A stretch of 64,000 bases of DNA from Bathynomus jamesi (taxonomy: Eukaryota > Arthropoda > Malacostraca > Isopoda > Cirolanidae): assembly GCA_023014485.1 (NCBI GenBank), contig JAJOZX010002356.1, forward strand, positions 186,001 to 250,000, in the 5' to 3' direction. The position numbers and the translations under genes are program-made. The notes beneath the pieces were generated by a model. That model was not told the DNA's origin, did no database searches, and saw only the letters and a program-made list of their open reading frames with translations. Shown piece after piece: positions 1 through 13,240 of the stretch. The first letter of the stretch is position 1. Each line of letters starts with the position of its first letter.

Positions 1-480
1 TGATTGCCACGCTCCTCAACAACTTCTTCAATTTATTTTAAAGAATGAAAGTTGTGACAACCTTCCCAAACACAAGGGTATCACTCAAGATGCCCTTCTT
101 ACCTGCCATCGACAATTGGCGATGACAGGCTCTCTTCGTTTTCCATCCTGTTGTTCACAGCATCGACCTGTTACATGCGATATCAGAATTTGCGGTGGCT
201 AAGACACGAAGAGTCTCCTTTTGAATGTTTCTCTGTTTGTTGCTTTATAATGTAAATTGTAAACCAATTTAATTCAATAAAAATTTTGAAAATTCTATAC
301 CTAACAATTCTTGAATCATTCGTTGAGACCACACTTAAACACAGAATACGGGAGTGGAGGGGACGCCGAATATAAAGTTTAGATGGGGCGCTATTTCCCC
401 TTATCGTTACGAAGGAGGTTAAATGACACAAACATTATTATTTTTCATGGTCTTCTGCAGGACCAAAAATCATAAGAATA
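1..480. other. Left arm outer flank
   Basis: Matches the right arm at about 62020-62505 in reverse, with a gap near 91-105. No gene recognised. The duplication therefore reaches the left edge of the window. Confidence 0.7.
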
Positions 481-1688
481 TATCTAAATTCATTCTTATA
501 TCGAGTAATCAAGTTCTATTCAATTCACTGTAAAAATATTTATTCGAACTCAGTTTCAAAACATTTGAACATGTGTGTTTCAAGATTATATAGAAATGAC
601 GGAGTATAGCCATTATGACGTTGTTTGTATATCAGAAAGAGAGATAGATATCATTATACAATGATCATGATCACACTTCACCACAAACTCAACGCAAATT
701 GCCACCACCAAAGACGAACAATCTTAAAGTGGAAAGATTCATTAATTTATTTCTAAAACTTAAGAATTACTTTCTGATGAAAAATTACGATAGTTTTGGA
801 ATTTGTTAATTTTACCTTTTTTCCTTTTTCGAATTGAAAATTGGTGTAATTTAATGTGATAAATGTTGTAAAAGCGTTTTATTGAATCATACCCCAAATA
901 TTTCTCTGAAGACTACTTTTATTATGTAAACTTATTTGACCGATTTAATTTTAAACTTATTAAATTAATTGTTGTTTACCGTACTTTAATATACTGAATT
1001 TAAAATCATGCAGATGATATTTTCAGTTCTAATGCTACTTCTCATCAAGTTGAAAGGAAAAGAAAATAAGAGTTTTAATGAAGTATGAATTTAGTTTTTA
1101 TAGTTCCCAAATTGGACATAATTTATATGCAGAAATATATGTTCCAGTAATACAATGAGAGCAATTTACAAACGAACATTTTAAAATACAAGCTGCCTAT
1201 TACAACATTCTTATTATACTGATGCTGGAGAAAGAGGAAAATTTGGGTCTCATTTCATTCAGTTCGCTTTCATTTTGAGTCTCAGTTGTTCACTCTGGAA
1301 CGAGCTGGTAAGAAGAATTCTTAGGGCTTTAAATGAAAGTCTTTGAGTAACTAATTAACTAACATTTTTCTCCATTTTATTATTATCACCAAAGTTTTTG
1401 GTTGTTTTACACCAACTTAGAAACTTCTTATCGGGATTATTTAGTTTTGTGAACAGGGACGAGGATCACTGATTTCCTTTCTTTTGTCTCAAAGTTTCCA
1501 ATTTTTTCAGTGTTCACAGTACCTTTCACCCATGCTGTCCCCCTTTCTATTGGATCAAGATGATTGGTGTGAATAAAACATAAGGAAAAAGTAGAAATAC
1601 ATTGGACAGTGCTCTATATTTTCCATGTGAATATCACAATGTCATTGCAAACATTTAAAATGTGTTTAGGAAAAAATAATAATAATAA
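480..1688. other. AT-rich flank, no gene seen
   Basis: Mirrored by about 60660-62020. Bases 440-760 resemble 24060-24480 in the same orientation, a direct repeat on either side of the left gene copy. No coding frame supported. Confidence 0.6.
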
Positions 1689-4687
1689 CACTGGGCAACA
1701 CGTATTTTACTGAATGATATCTGACACTTGATTCTAGGTAATTTGGGTGCGCTGAATACGAATTTCAACTCGGTTTGGCTCTATCAGGTCCTGATTCTTG
1801 TCGACAGCCTATGTGCCATTTTCCAGATTTTTCAAATTAGGACTAAAAAATTAAGTCATGTGTTAAATTTTTTTTCAAGTTTCATGAATACAAGCAGTTC
1901 AAACTACAGTAAAATTACATTATAACGATAGAAATGACTTAAAATAAAAAAAACAAACAGATATGAAGCTTTCACTGTGGCAAAAATTTTCTTTTGTAAG
2001 ACTTTCTAGCGTATTTGCTTGTTGATGGCAGGTCTCTTTTCAAGCACCAGCAGTAATCAGCCATCATGTGGGAATCCCAGCGGCCTTGGTACCGTTCCTC
2101 CATAATTTTGATATCTTGGTGGAATCTCTCCCCTTGTTCGTCACTTACATCACCTAAATTACTTGGAAATTGGTCAAGATGGCTATTCAAAAAATGCATT
2201 TTTATGCTCATATTGCAACCTAACTCTTTGTAGTCCCTTAAAAGTTTTTTTACGATTTCTTCGTAGTTATCTGCCTATAATTGCCTAAAAAGTTTTCTAT
2301 CAAGTCCACGAATGAGAACCAGCCATTTTTTTCGCGTTCATTCATGACATTAGGAAAATTGCTGTCTTAATCATTGTTCTTATTTGTGGACGGTCGAAAA
2401 TTCCCGCCTTGATTTTTTCATAACTTAAACTTGGAAATTTTGAAGTTATGTATTTGAAACACTCGCCGTTCGTATCTAAAGCTTTTACATATTGTTTAAT
2501 GAGGCCTAGTTTTATATGCAGAGGAGGAAATATGATTTTATCTCTGCTCACTAAAGGTGGATTAATTACGTTTTTTTCTCCGACAGTAAGTGATGTTCGT
2601 GCTGGCCAGATTTGTTTGAAATAATGTCTTCCTTGGCTCTGCTGTCCCATAAGCAAAGGAAGCAGGGATATTTAGTATACCCTCCTTGTTGTCCTAGCAG
2701 AAAATTAACCATTTTTAAGTCAACACATATGATCCACTCGTGCTCCCTATATTTGATAAGATTTAAAACCTTTTCTATATGTTCATACTTTTCTTTTAAT
2801 TTTGTTGAGTGCCCAATCGGTATCGAGCCGTATAGATTGCCATTATGCAACAACACACACTTAAGACTTCTTTTCGAACTGTCTAAAAATAAGCGCCAAT
2901 CATTTGCATCGTAAGACTCAACCCCCATCTTCTTTAACAAACCAACTATGTCGCAGCAATATACTAAACTATCCTCTGTTCTAAAATATTTAACAAGTTC
3001 TTCTTCTCTTTTTCTGTAAAATGAAATGTATGTGTTTGAAGTAAGCAAGTTTTTCTCTTTAAGTCTTGAAGCTAAAATTTCCGCAGCCTTTTTTGGCAAA
3101 TTTAGATCCCTTACAAGATCACTCAACTCGGCCTGGTTAAACTTTTGCGGATCGTTTTGACTTTCAAATACGCTGGGGTCAAAATCGGTGTCTGACTCCT
3201 CAAAGTGCATAACAATATTTTCAGGGACATCTTCAACTAATTCTTGAGTTGGCAGACCCTTAAATTTTGGAATGGGGATCTCATTTGAATGTAGCACAGG
3301 TCGTATCGCAGTGTCGAAATTTGGGTACTCGATACAATGTTTATTTTTCTTAGTGAAGCCCGAAGTCTTGACAAAGCAAAGGTAGCAATCGGTCTCGTGG
3401 TTAGTAGGCTCTCGCCACACCTGATATGGAAAAAAAATTGTAAAGCGTTAACAAAAGCGACGAGAGACTTGTTTTTATGAATTTTATCAAAAGTTATCAC
3501 CCAAACATTTAACATTTCTATGTGTTTCAACCTTATGCAATATTTGAGATTCTTATAAACATTTTCTGTAAATTTTTGTTTATGTACCTAAGTTACAATT
3601 ACATTTAGGTAAGTTACAGTATACTAGTGATTAAATTACGTAGTTTTATGAAATCATAAACTTACCATCGGAACTCCAAAAGGTATTTTGAATCCGAACC
3701 CTTCGTCCAATGTCGCAGTCTTTCAATGCATATAGTGCAGGCTTTATGTGGAGCCCACGATTTATCTTGGTCCCCCAGTTTTATGCCAAAATAAGCTAAG
3801 TAAGCTCTTTTTACGAAGTCAGTTATATTTGCTCGTTGATGTGGAAGTGTAAAATTTCCACATATATAACAGAAGGAATCAGGGTTGTTTTTGCATTTGA
3901 ACTTTCTAGTGCTTGATGACATATTGCTTGATTGTTCTGCCAATTTGTAAAGGTATTTAAAGCCCTTAATTCATATAAATTTAAGAAAATCTGAAATATA
4001 AACACAAAAATTAGTTTAAATAGGTACTTATTATGAAATAGGTACTTACAATCTATGAAATTAAACTAGAAACACGGATGAGTAGGTACAATATAAATTA
4101 CGTCTAATTAAATCAACTATATTAAATCACGATGACAAAATTACTCACTAAATCATATGCCAATTCAAAATTATGTTAATGCCCAAACTTAATTAACTAA
4201 CTCAACTGACTGACTGACTGACTGACTGATTGAATTGACTGATTAACTCTGGAAACGAGTCGCTTTTATATATTTTAGTTGTCCCTCTAGAATACTCTAC
4301 AGAGAACAGGAACGCTCGAGAAAATTTTAGAATTCTATGATATTTTTAGCTTAATTTACTAATATTAAAATGGGTTAAAAATGACTAAATTAAAAATATT
4401 TTTAGTGTGTTACATATAAAAATATACATAATACAACAATACCATAACAATAGATACAAATACCTAGATAAAAACCTAGTTGCATAATGTGTAACTGCAA
4501 AAAGACTTAGCGAGTATTGAGAAAAAAACCTTTTTATGAATATGACGAAAGAGGAGGGGTGTTGAGCAAAATCAGGACCTGATAGAGCAAAACCGAGTAA
4601 AGATTCGTGCTCAGCGCACCCAAATTACCTAGAAGTAACTGTCAAATCTAATTCAATAGACAAAAATTTGAAATTTGTTCCCCAGTG
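1689..4687 (-). mobile_element. DNA transposon copy A of the CACTGG family
   Basis: The left end starts CACTGGGCAACA and the right end, reverse-complemented, starts CACTGGGGAACA. A second block of inverted similarity about 45-60 bases in reads GGTAATTTGGGTGCGCTGA and then CTATCAGGTCCTGATT. TAA lies on both sides (1686-1688, 4688-4690), a 3-bp target duplication, although the flank is TAA-rich and up to 6 bp match. The mirrored right-arm site is empty, so insertion followed the arm duplication. It encodes the transposase-like protein below on the - strand. Termini and 3-bp duplication resemble the CMC (CACTA) group; superfamily membership is inference. Confidence 0.75.
1972..3943 (-). pseudogene. 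Transposase-like protein of copy A, frameshifted
   Basis: Starts at 3943, or more likely at the internal Met before SSSTRKFKCKNNPDSFCYIC. A likely intron (about 3421-3666) splits PFGVPM from VWREPTNHETDCYLCF; its donor is GTAAGT. Exon 2 carries LFLDSSKRSLKCVLLHNGN, CVDLKMVNFLLGQQGG and [12 protein letters not shown]; the C-terminus carries [26 protein letters not shown] and MMADYCWCLKRD. Frame breaks lie before IPFGVPM (about 3680), after WDSRA (about 2640), and near 2340 and 2270. I recognise the family only as an uncharacterised multicopy arthropod protein. Asp in the DSSKRS and VDLK motifs and Glu in DEQGERFH are candidate catalytic residues. Confidence 0.75.
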
Positions 4688-6269
4688 TAATAATTAATAA
4701 TAATTAGTTTATGTTAGTTAGTGAGTAGTAATGAAATTAAAGGTTCGTTTTTCATGAAAATATAGTATATTATGTATACAATATTACATTTTTAAGAATT
4801 ATAATGTTAAGCTTTCGGAGGATTTGTACAAACAAGCAAACTCTAAATATATGTTTAAAACATAATTTGTAAAAGGATTTTCTTTACAAAATAATAAAGA
4901 TTAAGTAATTGTTTTTGCATTTAGGCCGCAGGTTAACGAACTATTCACGTTGTTCTTTAACTAGAATTTAAATCTAGAAATTTTGAGATATAATTCCAAA
5001 ATATACTTTAGTTTTTGCCGTCATACCGTATTGGAAACAAAATATTTCCTTTGGCCGATAGAGATTTTAGGCACAGTTGTGAGTGTTCAGTTTGGCGAAT
5101 GAAATTGAGTTGCTGCAAATCTGTGGTCGAATTTTCAGTTGAAGCCACGTTGCATACCGTGTGGTGCTATCCAGTTTTGACCAAGGGGGTATCATTATTC
5201 CTGAGGAATTTTTTTTCCCATGCCGACCTGTTGGGTGGTTGTTGTGACAGTTATTGTACCACTAATATTGTAAGTCACAGCGCAGTTGATCTTTGCTATT
5301 GGGCAGTAAAATATTTGTATTAAGATTAAAATATATATATTACATGAACGGTTAGTCAGAGAAGACAAGGCCTGTTGATTTTAGTTTAGGATATGGTAAT
5401 GGGATGCAATTTGTTCATTAGCTTTATTATGTATTAAAAACTAAATAATATCCAAATACCCTAGTTATGGCTTAAACCTATAAAAATTGATGAATAAACA
5501 CTAAGTTATAATGAGACACCAGCTTTATCGTTGTCCATGTCAAATGTCGAGAAATAGTTACCATTCACGTAACTGAAGCGATCATAGGCCGTACTTTTAG
5601 CATTGTAATTGGTTGCCGTAAGTTTGTATCTACTGTAAAGAGAAATTTAAATGTTACATCAGAATTTTCAGTTCCAATAATGCAGACATTCAGGCTGTTC
5701 TCTATTTAATTTACAGAGACGAGGCTGTTCTCTATTTAATTTACAGTGAAAAATTTTAAGTATTATGATGAAGTTCTTAAAATTTAAAAAAAATGGATAT
5801 TTGGGAACAGTGAAAATATGTTTCCCACTTCAGCAACTGGACTGTTGGAAGTAAAAGTGATTCAAATGCATCTTTTACCGATTTTTTTGCTTTTGCCAAA
5901 AAGTGACTGAAGTAGTTGAATCCGTACTCCGCACGTCGAGTGTGTTCCAGCAAAGCAATTCAAATGATTAAAATCTCACTTTGTGGGAAGAAGAAAACCG
6001 TAATCAGTGGTGACCCACGTACTTATATCATATCTGGAATTTTGGTGTTCTGAGTGCACTTGAATCACTTCTACTTCCAAACATTCAATTATAGAAGGAC
6101 TGCATCACTTCTGATAAGTAAGTGGTTGCTACATTTCGTAAGAGAGCTGTTCAGTAAAAAGAAATTAAATGAATCATTACTGTGATTCATGTACATGAAT
6201 TTGTGGATAAATCATTGAGCGATTGTGTAGCAGAATCTTCATAAATTTAATATAAATTGGCAAATTATA

Positions 6270-7904
6270 CACAGGCCTGCGATGGTTTTGTTGTCCGAAA
6301 TATCTTATCACTAATATAGTAATTTTTGCACGCTGATTCCAAAATAATATTAATTTTTCGCCATCACGTACAGATTTTTCACAAAATGTCATATTTCATA
6401 TTACATATGTAAGTAATTTTCATTAAAATTGTCTCAGTTATGGCAACTAGAGGGTGTGTAAATAGCCCAAACATTTTCTGTTATATTTGTGGAAAATTTA
6501 TTGTGAAAAACAAAGGCGAGATATTACAGACTTCGTCAAGAAAGCTTACTATGTGTACTTCGGAATGAAACATGGGGATCAAGACAAATTATGGGCTCCA
6601 CATAAAGTTTGCAGTGTTTGTGTTGAACAACTTAGACTGTGGAGTAAAGGTAGAAAGGATTCTTTACCTTTTGGGATTACAATGGTCTGGCGTGAGCCTA
6701 TAAGTCACAGCAATAACTGCTAGTTTTGTTCATGTAACGTGCAAAGCTACAATACTAAAAATAAAAAGGAAATTTCTTATCCAAACTTTCAGTCTGCTAT
6801 AAGACCTGTTGCTCATGGACCTGGTATACCTGTACCTACTAAACCAAATACTCTTGATATAACTTCATCTGATTCGGTGTCTGATGACGATAGAAACGAT
6901 GACATTGATTGTTTTTCAACCGAAACATCTGGTGAACTCCAATTGTTTACACAAAGTGACTTATTGATTTGGTAAGATTTGTGTCTCCCGAAGAATTCTT
7001 TAGAGATTTTGGGATCCAGACTTCGTGCAAAGAACTTGCTTTCTCTCGGGACTCATTTTACTGGTACAGAAATCGAGAAAAAAATTCATCCAATATTTTT
7101 CTCAAGAAAATTCACTGGTATATTGTAACAATGTTTCGGAACTAATACTTAAGCTAGGCGCTGCAGCCTATGACCCAAATGAGTGAAGACTTTTCATTGA
7201 TTCCTCCAAAAGAATCTAAAAGGCGTTCCCCTTCACAACGGTAACTTGTATGCATCCGTTCCTGTGGCTCATTCGGTTCACTTGAAGGAAACGTACGAAA
7301 ATATTGAGCTTCTTCTAGCTAAGGTTAAATACAAAGAACACAGTTGGCTACTTTGTGGAGATTTAAAAGTGATTTGTATGTTGTCAGGTCAACGCCACGC
7401 AGAGTCAACCTGACACCTGGTTCTAAAAACATTCAACGCGAAAGTTTGGTTGACACGAAGAAAGTCCTTTTACCTCCGCTTCATAAAATTGGGCTTGATG
7501 AAGCAATTTGTTAAGGCCTTGGACGAAGATGGAGATTGTTTTAAGTATCTGTGTGGTAAATTCCCAACTCTTTTAGAAGCAAAATTGAAAGAAGGAATTT
7601 TCGTTGTTCCCCATATTAGAAAACTGACTTTAGATGAACACTTTGAAAGAACACTGAACAATCTTGAAACAGAAGCGTGGATTGCTTTTAAGGATGTTAT
7701 CAGCAAAATTTTGGGGAACAACAAGGACCGAAATTACCAAATGAACAGCTTTTACTACAAAAATTGAATATTTAAAAAAAAATGGAAATTTCTCAAAAAC
7801 CATACGTGATAGGAAAATAGTAAGATCATTTTTGTAATCAGCGTTAAAAACTCTATAATAATGACATAAAACTTTTCCTGAGACAAAATCATTGTTGAAC
7901 AGTG
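6270..7904 (+). mobile_element. DNA transposon copy B, truncated internally
   Basis: The left end reads CACAGGCCTGCGATGGTTTT and the right end, reversed, CACTGTTCAACAATGATTTT. The inner repeats (ACGCTGATT near 6333; reversed AACGCTGATTAC near 7845) match better. TTATA adjoins both ends. It sits in intron 8 of the left pseudogene, opposite in orientation to copy D relative to the gene, so B and D are independent insertions. Confidence 0.6.
6440..7767 (+). pseudogene. Transposase-like protein of copy B, decayed
   Basis: Begins ATG at 6440 (MATRGCVNSPNIFCYICGK), then shifts frame near 6510 into DITDFVKKAYYVYFGMKHG and WAPHKVCSVCVEQLRLWSKG. TAG at 6721 replaces a Tyr codon in DCYFC. After 6975 the frame breaks repeatedly, though YRNRE and the DSSKRI, HNGN and CGDLKVI motifs can still be read. 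The stretch that should hold [17 protein letters not shown] is deleted near 7390. The frame resumes as LLPPLHKIGLMKQFVKALDE and runs to VISKILGNNKDRNYQ, losing the last 110 or so residues, including the SHLD and GERFHQD motifs. No intron interrupts the region where copies A and C have one. Confidence 0.7.
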
Positions 7905-7983
7905 TTATATGAATATTTTAAAATAACTTTCATTTTATAATAAACAACTTTTATAGTTTACAGTTTACTTTTATAGCTCAAAG

Positions 7984-8186
7984 GGATCACGTGAAGATCA
8001 GGGCTCCCAGCCTTCTTTAGTTAGCCTTAAAAGGCTAACTAACGAAAATATCACGACCTAGCCTAGCCAATCGTTAGGTCAACTGTATGCCCTTGACGAT
8101 TAGTTAGGTTAGGTCGTGATATTTTCGTTAGTTAGCCTTATAAAGCTAACTAAAGAAGGCTGGGGGCCCTGATCTTCAGGTGATCC
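7984..8186. mobile_element. Palindromic MITE (GGATCAC ends), left arm only
   Basis: Arms run from GGATCACGTGAAGATCAGGG inward through AGCCTTCTTTAGTTAGCC and AACGAAAATATCACGACC. The right arm lacks it; flank text CTTTAAAT / CTTTGAGC (gene sense) may be a decayed 8-bp duplication. Confidence 0.7.
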
Positions 8187-8419
8187 ATTTAAAGATAGCT
8201 GAAACTTGAAAATGTAGTCATAATATCAATTTCTAGAGTGGTTCAAACAGCATTGATATAAAAATAATAATAAAGAATAAAATGTTACTTCATTTCCTCC
8301 GAGCCCACTTTGAACACATTCCACTCGCCCTAAATTTCTCTCCCGAAACCATCTTTGACTTCCATCCTCAGAATGTAGTTCCGATAGTGGGATAAAATAT
8401 GCACGTTTTCATTTCCTTG

Positions 8420-8889
8420 TGATAATAATCAAACAATTATAGTAATATTAAAAATAATTAGGATTAAAGTAATTATTCGAGAAAAAAGGTTAGTTAAAGA
8501 AAATTTGAAATTAATTCAGATCTGTAATTATTAAAATAATACGAAATAAGCAAGGATGCATAATTTGTATTGCCATAATGAGGGAAATAAAAGACCAAAC
8601 GATTTATTAAATATTAAAGAGAGCAACTATGTAAAACAACTATAATATCTAATACAAACATTCCATAACGTGAAACAAAATCTTTTGATAATCATTTACT
8701 GAGAGATAATTGGAATGAAGAATATAACACCAACCGGTAAATAAAGAATGATGAATTCAAAGAAATTGCGTATAACGGACTGTTTACTCTTCTCCTTACC
8801 CTTCTCAGAACTGGTAAAAGCGAAATCAATAACTACATTTAAATCTAGTCGATGAGACATGAACAAAGCCAAAAAGTTCTCAGTTTTAC
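8420..8889. other. Intron 7 of the left pseudogene
   Basis: Plain AT-rich intron, homologous to 51290-51741. Nothing else seen. Confidence 0.7.
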
Positions 8890-9965
8890 CTAACCAATGC
8901 TCTTCGCCTGGCATTCCGAACCCTTCTTGTAATCGGCCCATTTCCGAGTGAAGTTAATTGGTTTCGACACATTGACTCTGGAAAGGAAAACAGTCCATCC
9001 ACTTCCATCAGTTTCCATGTCACAATATACATCCACAGGCGGCTACATTGACATCTAAAACAAGTAATAGGTCATAGTCGAATCTCCTTTACTATAAACA
9101 TGGATTTCGAACAACTGATTCTTTTAAAACAATTTCAAAATGTAATTCATTATTTCATTCTTGGTAATTGTAAAACTCAAAATGTATGACGCCAATTAAT
9201 TAAACGATGTTATAAAAGCGTTAAAGAGAACTTAAGGGCTCACAAGTAAATCAATGAAATCACTTGAAAGGCATAAAGAATGAAATGAGAAATTTAATGA
9301 AATGAATAACGGTGATGTTAATGCAGTAGAAAGTCACCGTTTTACCTGAATGGATATATTTGATAAATTCCACTTTTTGTATCTCTTGCGAAGAGAATTT
9401 CGGAGCAATCAGTCAGTCTTAGGAAGAACAAATGAAAGGACTGTACATAAAAAGTATTAGAATTCCACAAAATGTATTTTATTCTTTAGTTAATTTTAAT
9501 ATTAAAATTATTAAATCTTCCCTGAAAACAAACAAAAACTAGAATATTTTTATTATGGAGTTACATTTACTTCGTCTCGTGTGTCCGCCATTACTAGTTG
9601 CCTGCATTTTACAAAAGTAAATTAAATACTTATGTTCCCTAATGTATAATTAAGCCTTAAAGCTTGATGATCATAAAACTGAGTTACTCTTGTTTAAACT
9701 TAAACTAACCGAAACGTTGAATCTGTGGGCATGTAGAAATGTCGATCGCTGAAGTAGGGTGAAATACCCTATCCTCCTGAGGTCTTCTGACTGAATCAAA
9801 TGAGAAATCAATATAGGAAATTAACTAATATAATGTAAATACACTTAAAATAAATTCCATTCTTAAATTAACTAAATTGGTGACGAAAAAGTAATATTTT
9901 AATGATATTTCTAGTAACATAGATGTCTCTAAGTGGTATATATTAGTAATTTATATAAAAATATA

Positions 9966-10353
9966 GGTGCTACTATAGCGTGATTCCTACCGGTGACTTC
10001 GATACTATAGGGTGACTCCTACCCGTTTTGGTTCGAAACTACAGTACTGTAGAGTGTGATTCCTATCCAAGGTATAAATGAAAATATAATAAATATAAAA
10101 TGCTACTTATTATTCAATTTTATTTATTTAGAAAATAGTTTCGGTGCTACTATAGTATGTGGTCTACCTACGATTGGTTAGGTTTAGTCACGATATTTTC
10201 GTTAAAACTAACGAAAATATCATGACTAAACCTAACCAATCGCCAAGGGCGATAGACATTGGAATGTAAACAAGCAATTAGTAAACAAGGTAAGAAGCTA
10301 TAATTAAAAGGTAGACCGCCGAATCAAGGTAGGAATCACACTATAGTAGCACC
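9966..10353. mobile_element. GG-ended MITE in left intron 4
   Basis: Ends GGTGCTACTATAGCGTG and, reversed, GGTGCTACTATAGTGTG, with an exact 8-bp duplication AAAATATA (9958-9965, 10354-10361). A second GGTGCTACTATAG occurs inside (near 10141), so one element may have landed in another. It carries the shared core palindrome (about 10165-10245). Confidence 0.8.
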
Positions 10354-10976
10354 AAAATATATTTAAAAGAAAGTAATCAACCTTGAGTGAGTTTTGTCTT
10401 GGATTATCGATTTTAAATTAGGTTTCAATGTCGATGTTTTTGAAATTGAGCTTCCAAAAGAACCAAAGCTGAAAAGGTCGCTGTGGGAAAAAAAAAATAT
10501 CATTAGCGTATTTACAATAATTAAGTGTACATATTTTGTATATTTTCGCCAACTATTACTTGACTTAAAATTATTTATTGAAAATGAATAATGAAAAAAA
10601 TAGTCTTTTTATAATGTAGGGAGAACCATGAAGTAAAAATAATATTTAAAATAATGAAAAATGAAAATTTCCATTCACAAATAGTTCATCACGAAATAAT
10701 ACTAATATCTAACCATTAGTAGAACTACACTGGTATGCATCAATTTTGCTGTCAAGGGTTTTGTAAGTGATTCTTATAGAGGTTTTCCTGCTGATTTCGA
10801 ATCTGCAATCCGTTTTTCTCAATCAGCTCAGGTTATCCGGCTATGGCCTCATAAGTAAAATAGAATGTTTCGTGATTTTGTCAAAGCGGAATTGGAACAG
10901 TAACATCTATCATCACTTGTTTCACTTGTATAATATCTTTTTTTACTTTTCAGGCATATAGATAAAATATTTCATA

Positions 10977-13240
10977 ATGAATAGAGCGTGTAAAAATGAT
11001 CCCAATAGATTCTGCTACGTATGTGGGACGGTTACCATGCCAAATAACCAGTCCCAAATCACTAAATTTGTGAAGACAATGTATAGAGCATACTTTGGAA
11101 TTAAGCTAGGGAACCAGGACAAAAATTTCGCCCTTCATATGTGCTGCAAGACGTGCATTGAAAATTTGAGAAGATGGAGCAAAGGCAGAGCGAAATCTTT
11201 GCCTTTTGGAATTCCCATGATTTGGAGAGAAGGAAAGGATCACGTGACAGATTGCTATTTCTGCATGACAAACCTCCAAGGTGGGCTTATAAATTTATTT
11301 TTCTTAAATATTTTGAAATCCTCGTATGAAACTTGACATAATATTCACCATAATGTAATAATCATCATATATAGCATAATATTCACCATAATGGTAATCA
11401 TACATTTACATATACATATTGTTATAGAAAATACATTTACACATACATATTGTTATACCAGTTACATTTACATATACAATGATTGTATATTTTCTTTCTT
11501 TTTCATTCATATTGTCCCCGAAGGGACAATATGAATGAAAAAGAAAGAAAATATACAGACTCCATCGACCTATTTCATATCTTACAGACCGCAGCCTTCC
11601 CTCACGAGCCGCCACTGTCTGAATGCTTCTTCTATTTCATATGCAAGTTTTATATCCATGTTTCTGTGTTTCTATTTTCAGGAGTTAACAAGAAGAATAA
11701 ACACATTGTTGCATACCCTGACATTCCTTCTGCTATGAGACCTGTACCCCATGGTCCTGGAATTCCAATACCCGACCTACCTCAAACCCTGGACTTCGAT
11801 GATTCTGATGATGAATCAATGACCAATGCCAATGACCAGTCCCAGTCGTATATACCTCAAAATACCGCTTCAAATGAGCCGAGGCCTCTCAACCAGGCCA
11901 AATTTAATGATCTTACCAGGGATTTAGGACTTTCGAAATTAGCTGCCGAGATCTTGGGCTCACGACTTCGAGAGGACAACTTGCTGGCTCCGGGAACAAC
12001 ATTCTCCTGGTATAGGAAACGAGAGGAAGAATTCCGCAAGTTTTTTGCAGTGCACGAAAATATCTCTTCCTTAGTGTACTGCTGCAATGTTGAGGGGCTA
12101 ATCGAATCCTTGGGCCTGCCATATAACGCATCAGAATGGAGGCTATTTATAGACTCGTCTAAACGAAGTTTGAAAGCAGTACTTCTCAACATTGGGAATA
12201 GGGTTGCATCAGTCCCTGTAGCACATTCCGTACAACTTACTGAGAGCTACGATAACATGAAAATTTTACTGGATGCTCTCGTATACGACCAACATAACTG
12301 GAGGATCTGTGGAGATTTGAAGGTAATACTAATATCATAAGTAAACTATTGCTATTGACTATGTTGTTTTTCCAAAGGTTATTTGAGAGCGTATAAGAAC
12401 ACTTAACTTCCCCACAGAAGTGATACAGTCCAATGCATAGATTTTTTTATCTGATAGAACAAATTCTCTAAATTCTTTAAATATTTTCATTTTTTTTCAG
12501 ATTGTGGCATTTGTATTGGGAATGCAAGGGAGATACACGAAATACCCATGTTTCCTCTGCAAATGGGATAGCCGAGCGGATGAGAAGCACTATGCACAGC
12601 GTGAATGGGCATCCAGAGAGAATTTGAACCTGGGTCGCATAATGTCGTTTCAGTGCCCCTTGTACCACCAACAAAAATTTTGCTCCCACCACTTCATATT
12701 AAGCTGGGCTTGATGAAAAATTTCATCAAATCAATGAATAAGGAGGGTTCAGCATTCCGATATCTCGAGAGTAAATTTCCTCATATATCTGATGCTAAAC
12801 TAAATGCTGGGGTTTTTGATAGTCCTCAAATTCGAACTTTGATCAAGGATACTCAGTTCGAAAACGCAATGACTCCAACTGAGAAGAATGCCTGGCAGGC
12901 ATTCAAATCAGTTGTCACTGATTTTCTTGGCAAGCGTAGAAGTCCAGAATACGAGTCCGTTGTCGAAAACTTGATGGAAGCTTTCAAAGCTCATGGGTCG
13001 CGCATGTCCATAAAAATGCACTTTTTGTGGTCCCACTTGGACTATTTTCCTGAAAATTGGCGGGATTATAGTGAGGAACAGGGTGAACGATTTCACCAAG
13101 ATATCAAAATAATGGAAGAGAGGTACCAGGGAAACTGGGATATCAATATGCTGGCAGACTATTGCTGGTGTTTGAAGCGAGACGTGCCCGAAGAAAAACA
13201 CAGACGGAAAGCCAAAAAAACTTCATTCCTTCCTCAATAA
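10977..13240 (+). pseudogene. Transposase-like protein of copy C, one frameshift
   Basis: Three exons: 10977-11280, 11682-12322 and 12501-13240, joined by GT-AG introns in matching phase. N-terminus: MNRACKNDPNRFCYVCG, then NFALHMCCKTCIENLRRWSK, a Cys-pair region that may bind zinc or DNA. Middle: an acidic linker (DFDDSDDES), then [81 protein letters not shown]-terminus: [55 protein letters not shown]. One frame change near 12620-12640 separates REWASREN from EPGSHNVVSVPLV; otherwise about 560 residues are open. Asp (IDSSKR), Asp (GDLK) and Glu (EEQGERFH) are conserved in copies A, C and D and are candidate DDE residues. Function is inferred from mobility, not shown. Confidence 0.78.
11484..11557. 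repeat. Perfect hairpin in intron 1 of transposon C
   Basis: Arms of 35 bases (11484-11518, 11523-11557) around CGAA; the arm starts TGTATATTTTCTTTCTTTTT. Nearby are repeated CATTTACATATACATATTG units (11400-11480). Confidence 0.92.

Noticed and set aside
5015..5323. A 102-residue + strand open frame
   Set aside because: It is the antisense shadow of exon 10 of the left pseudogene.
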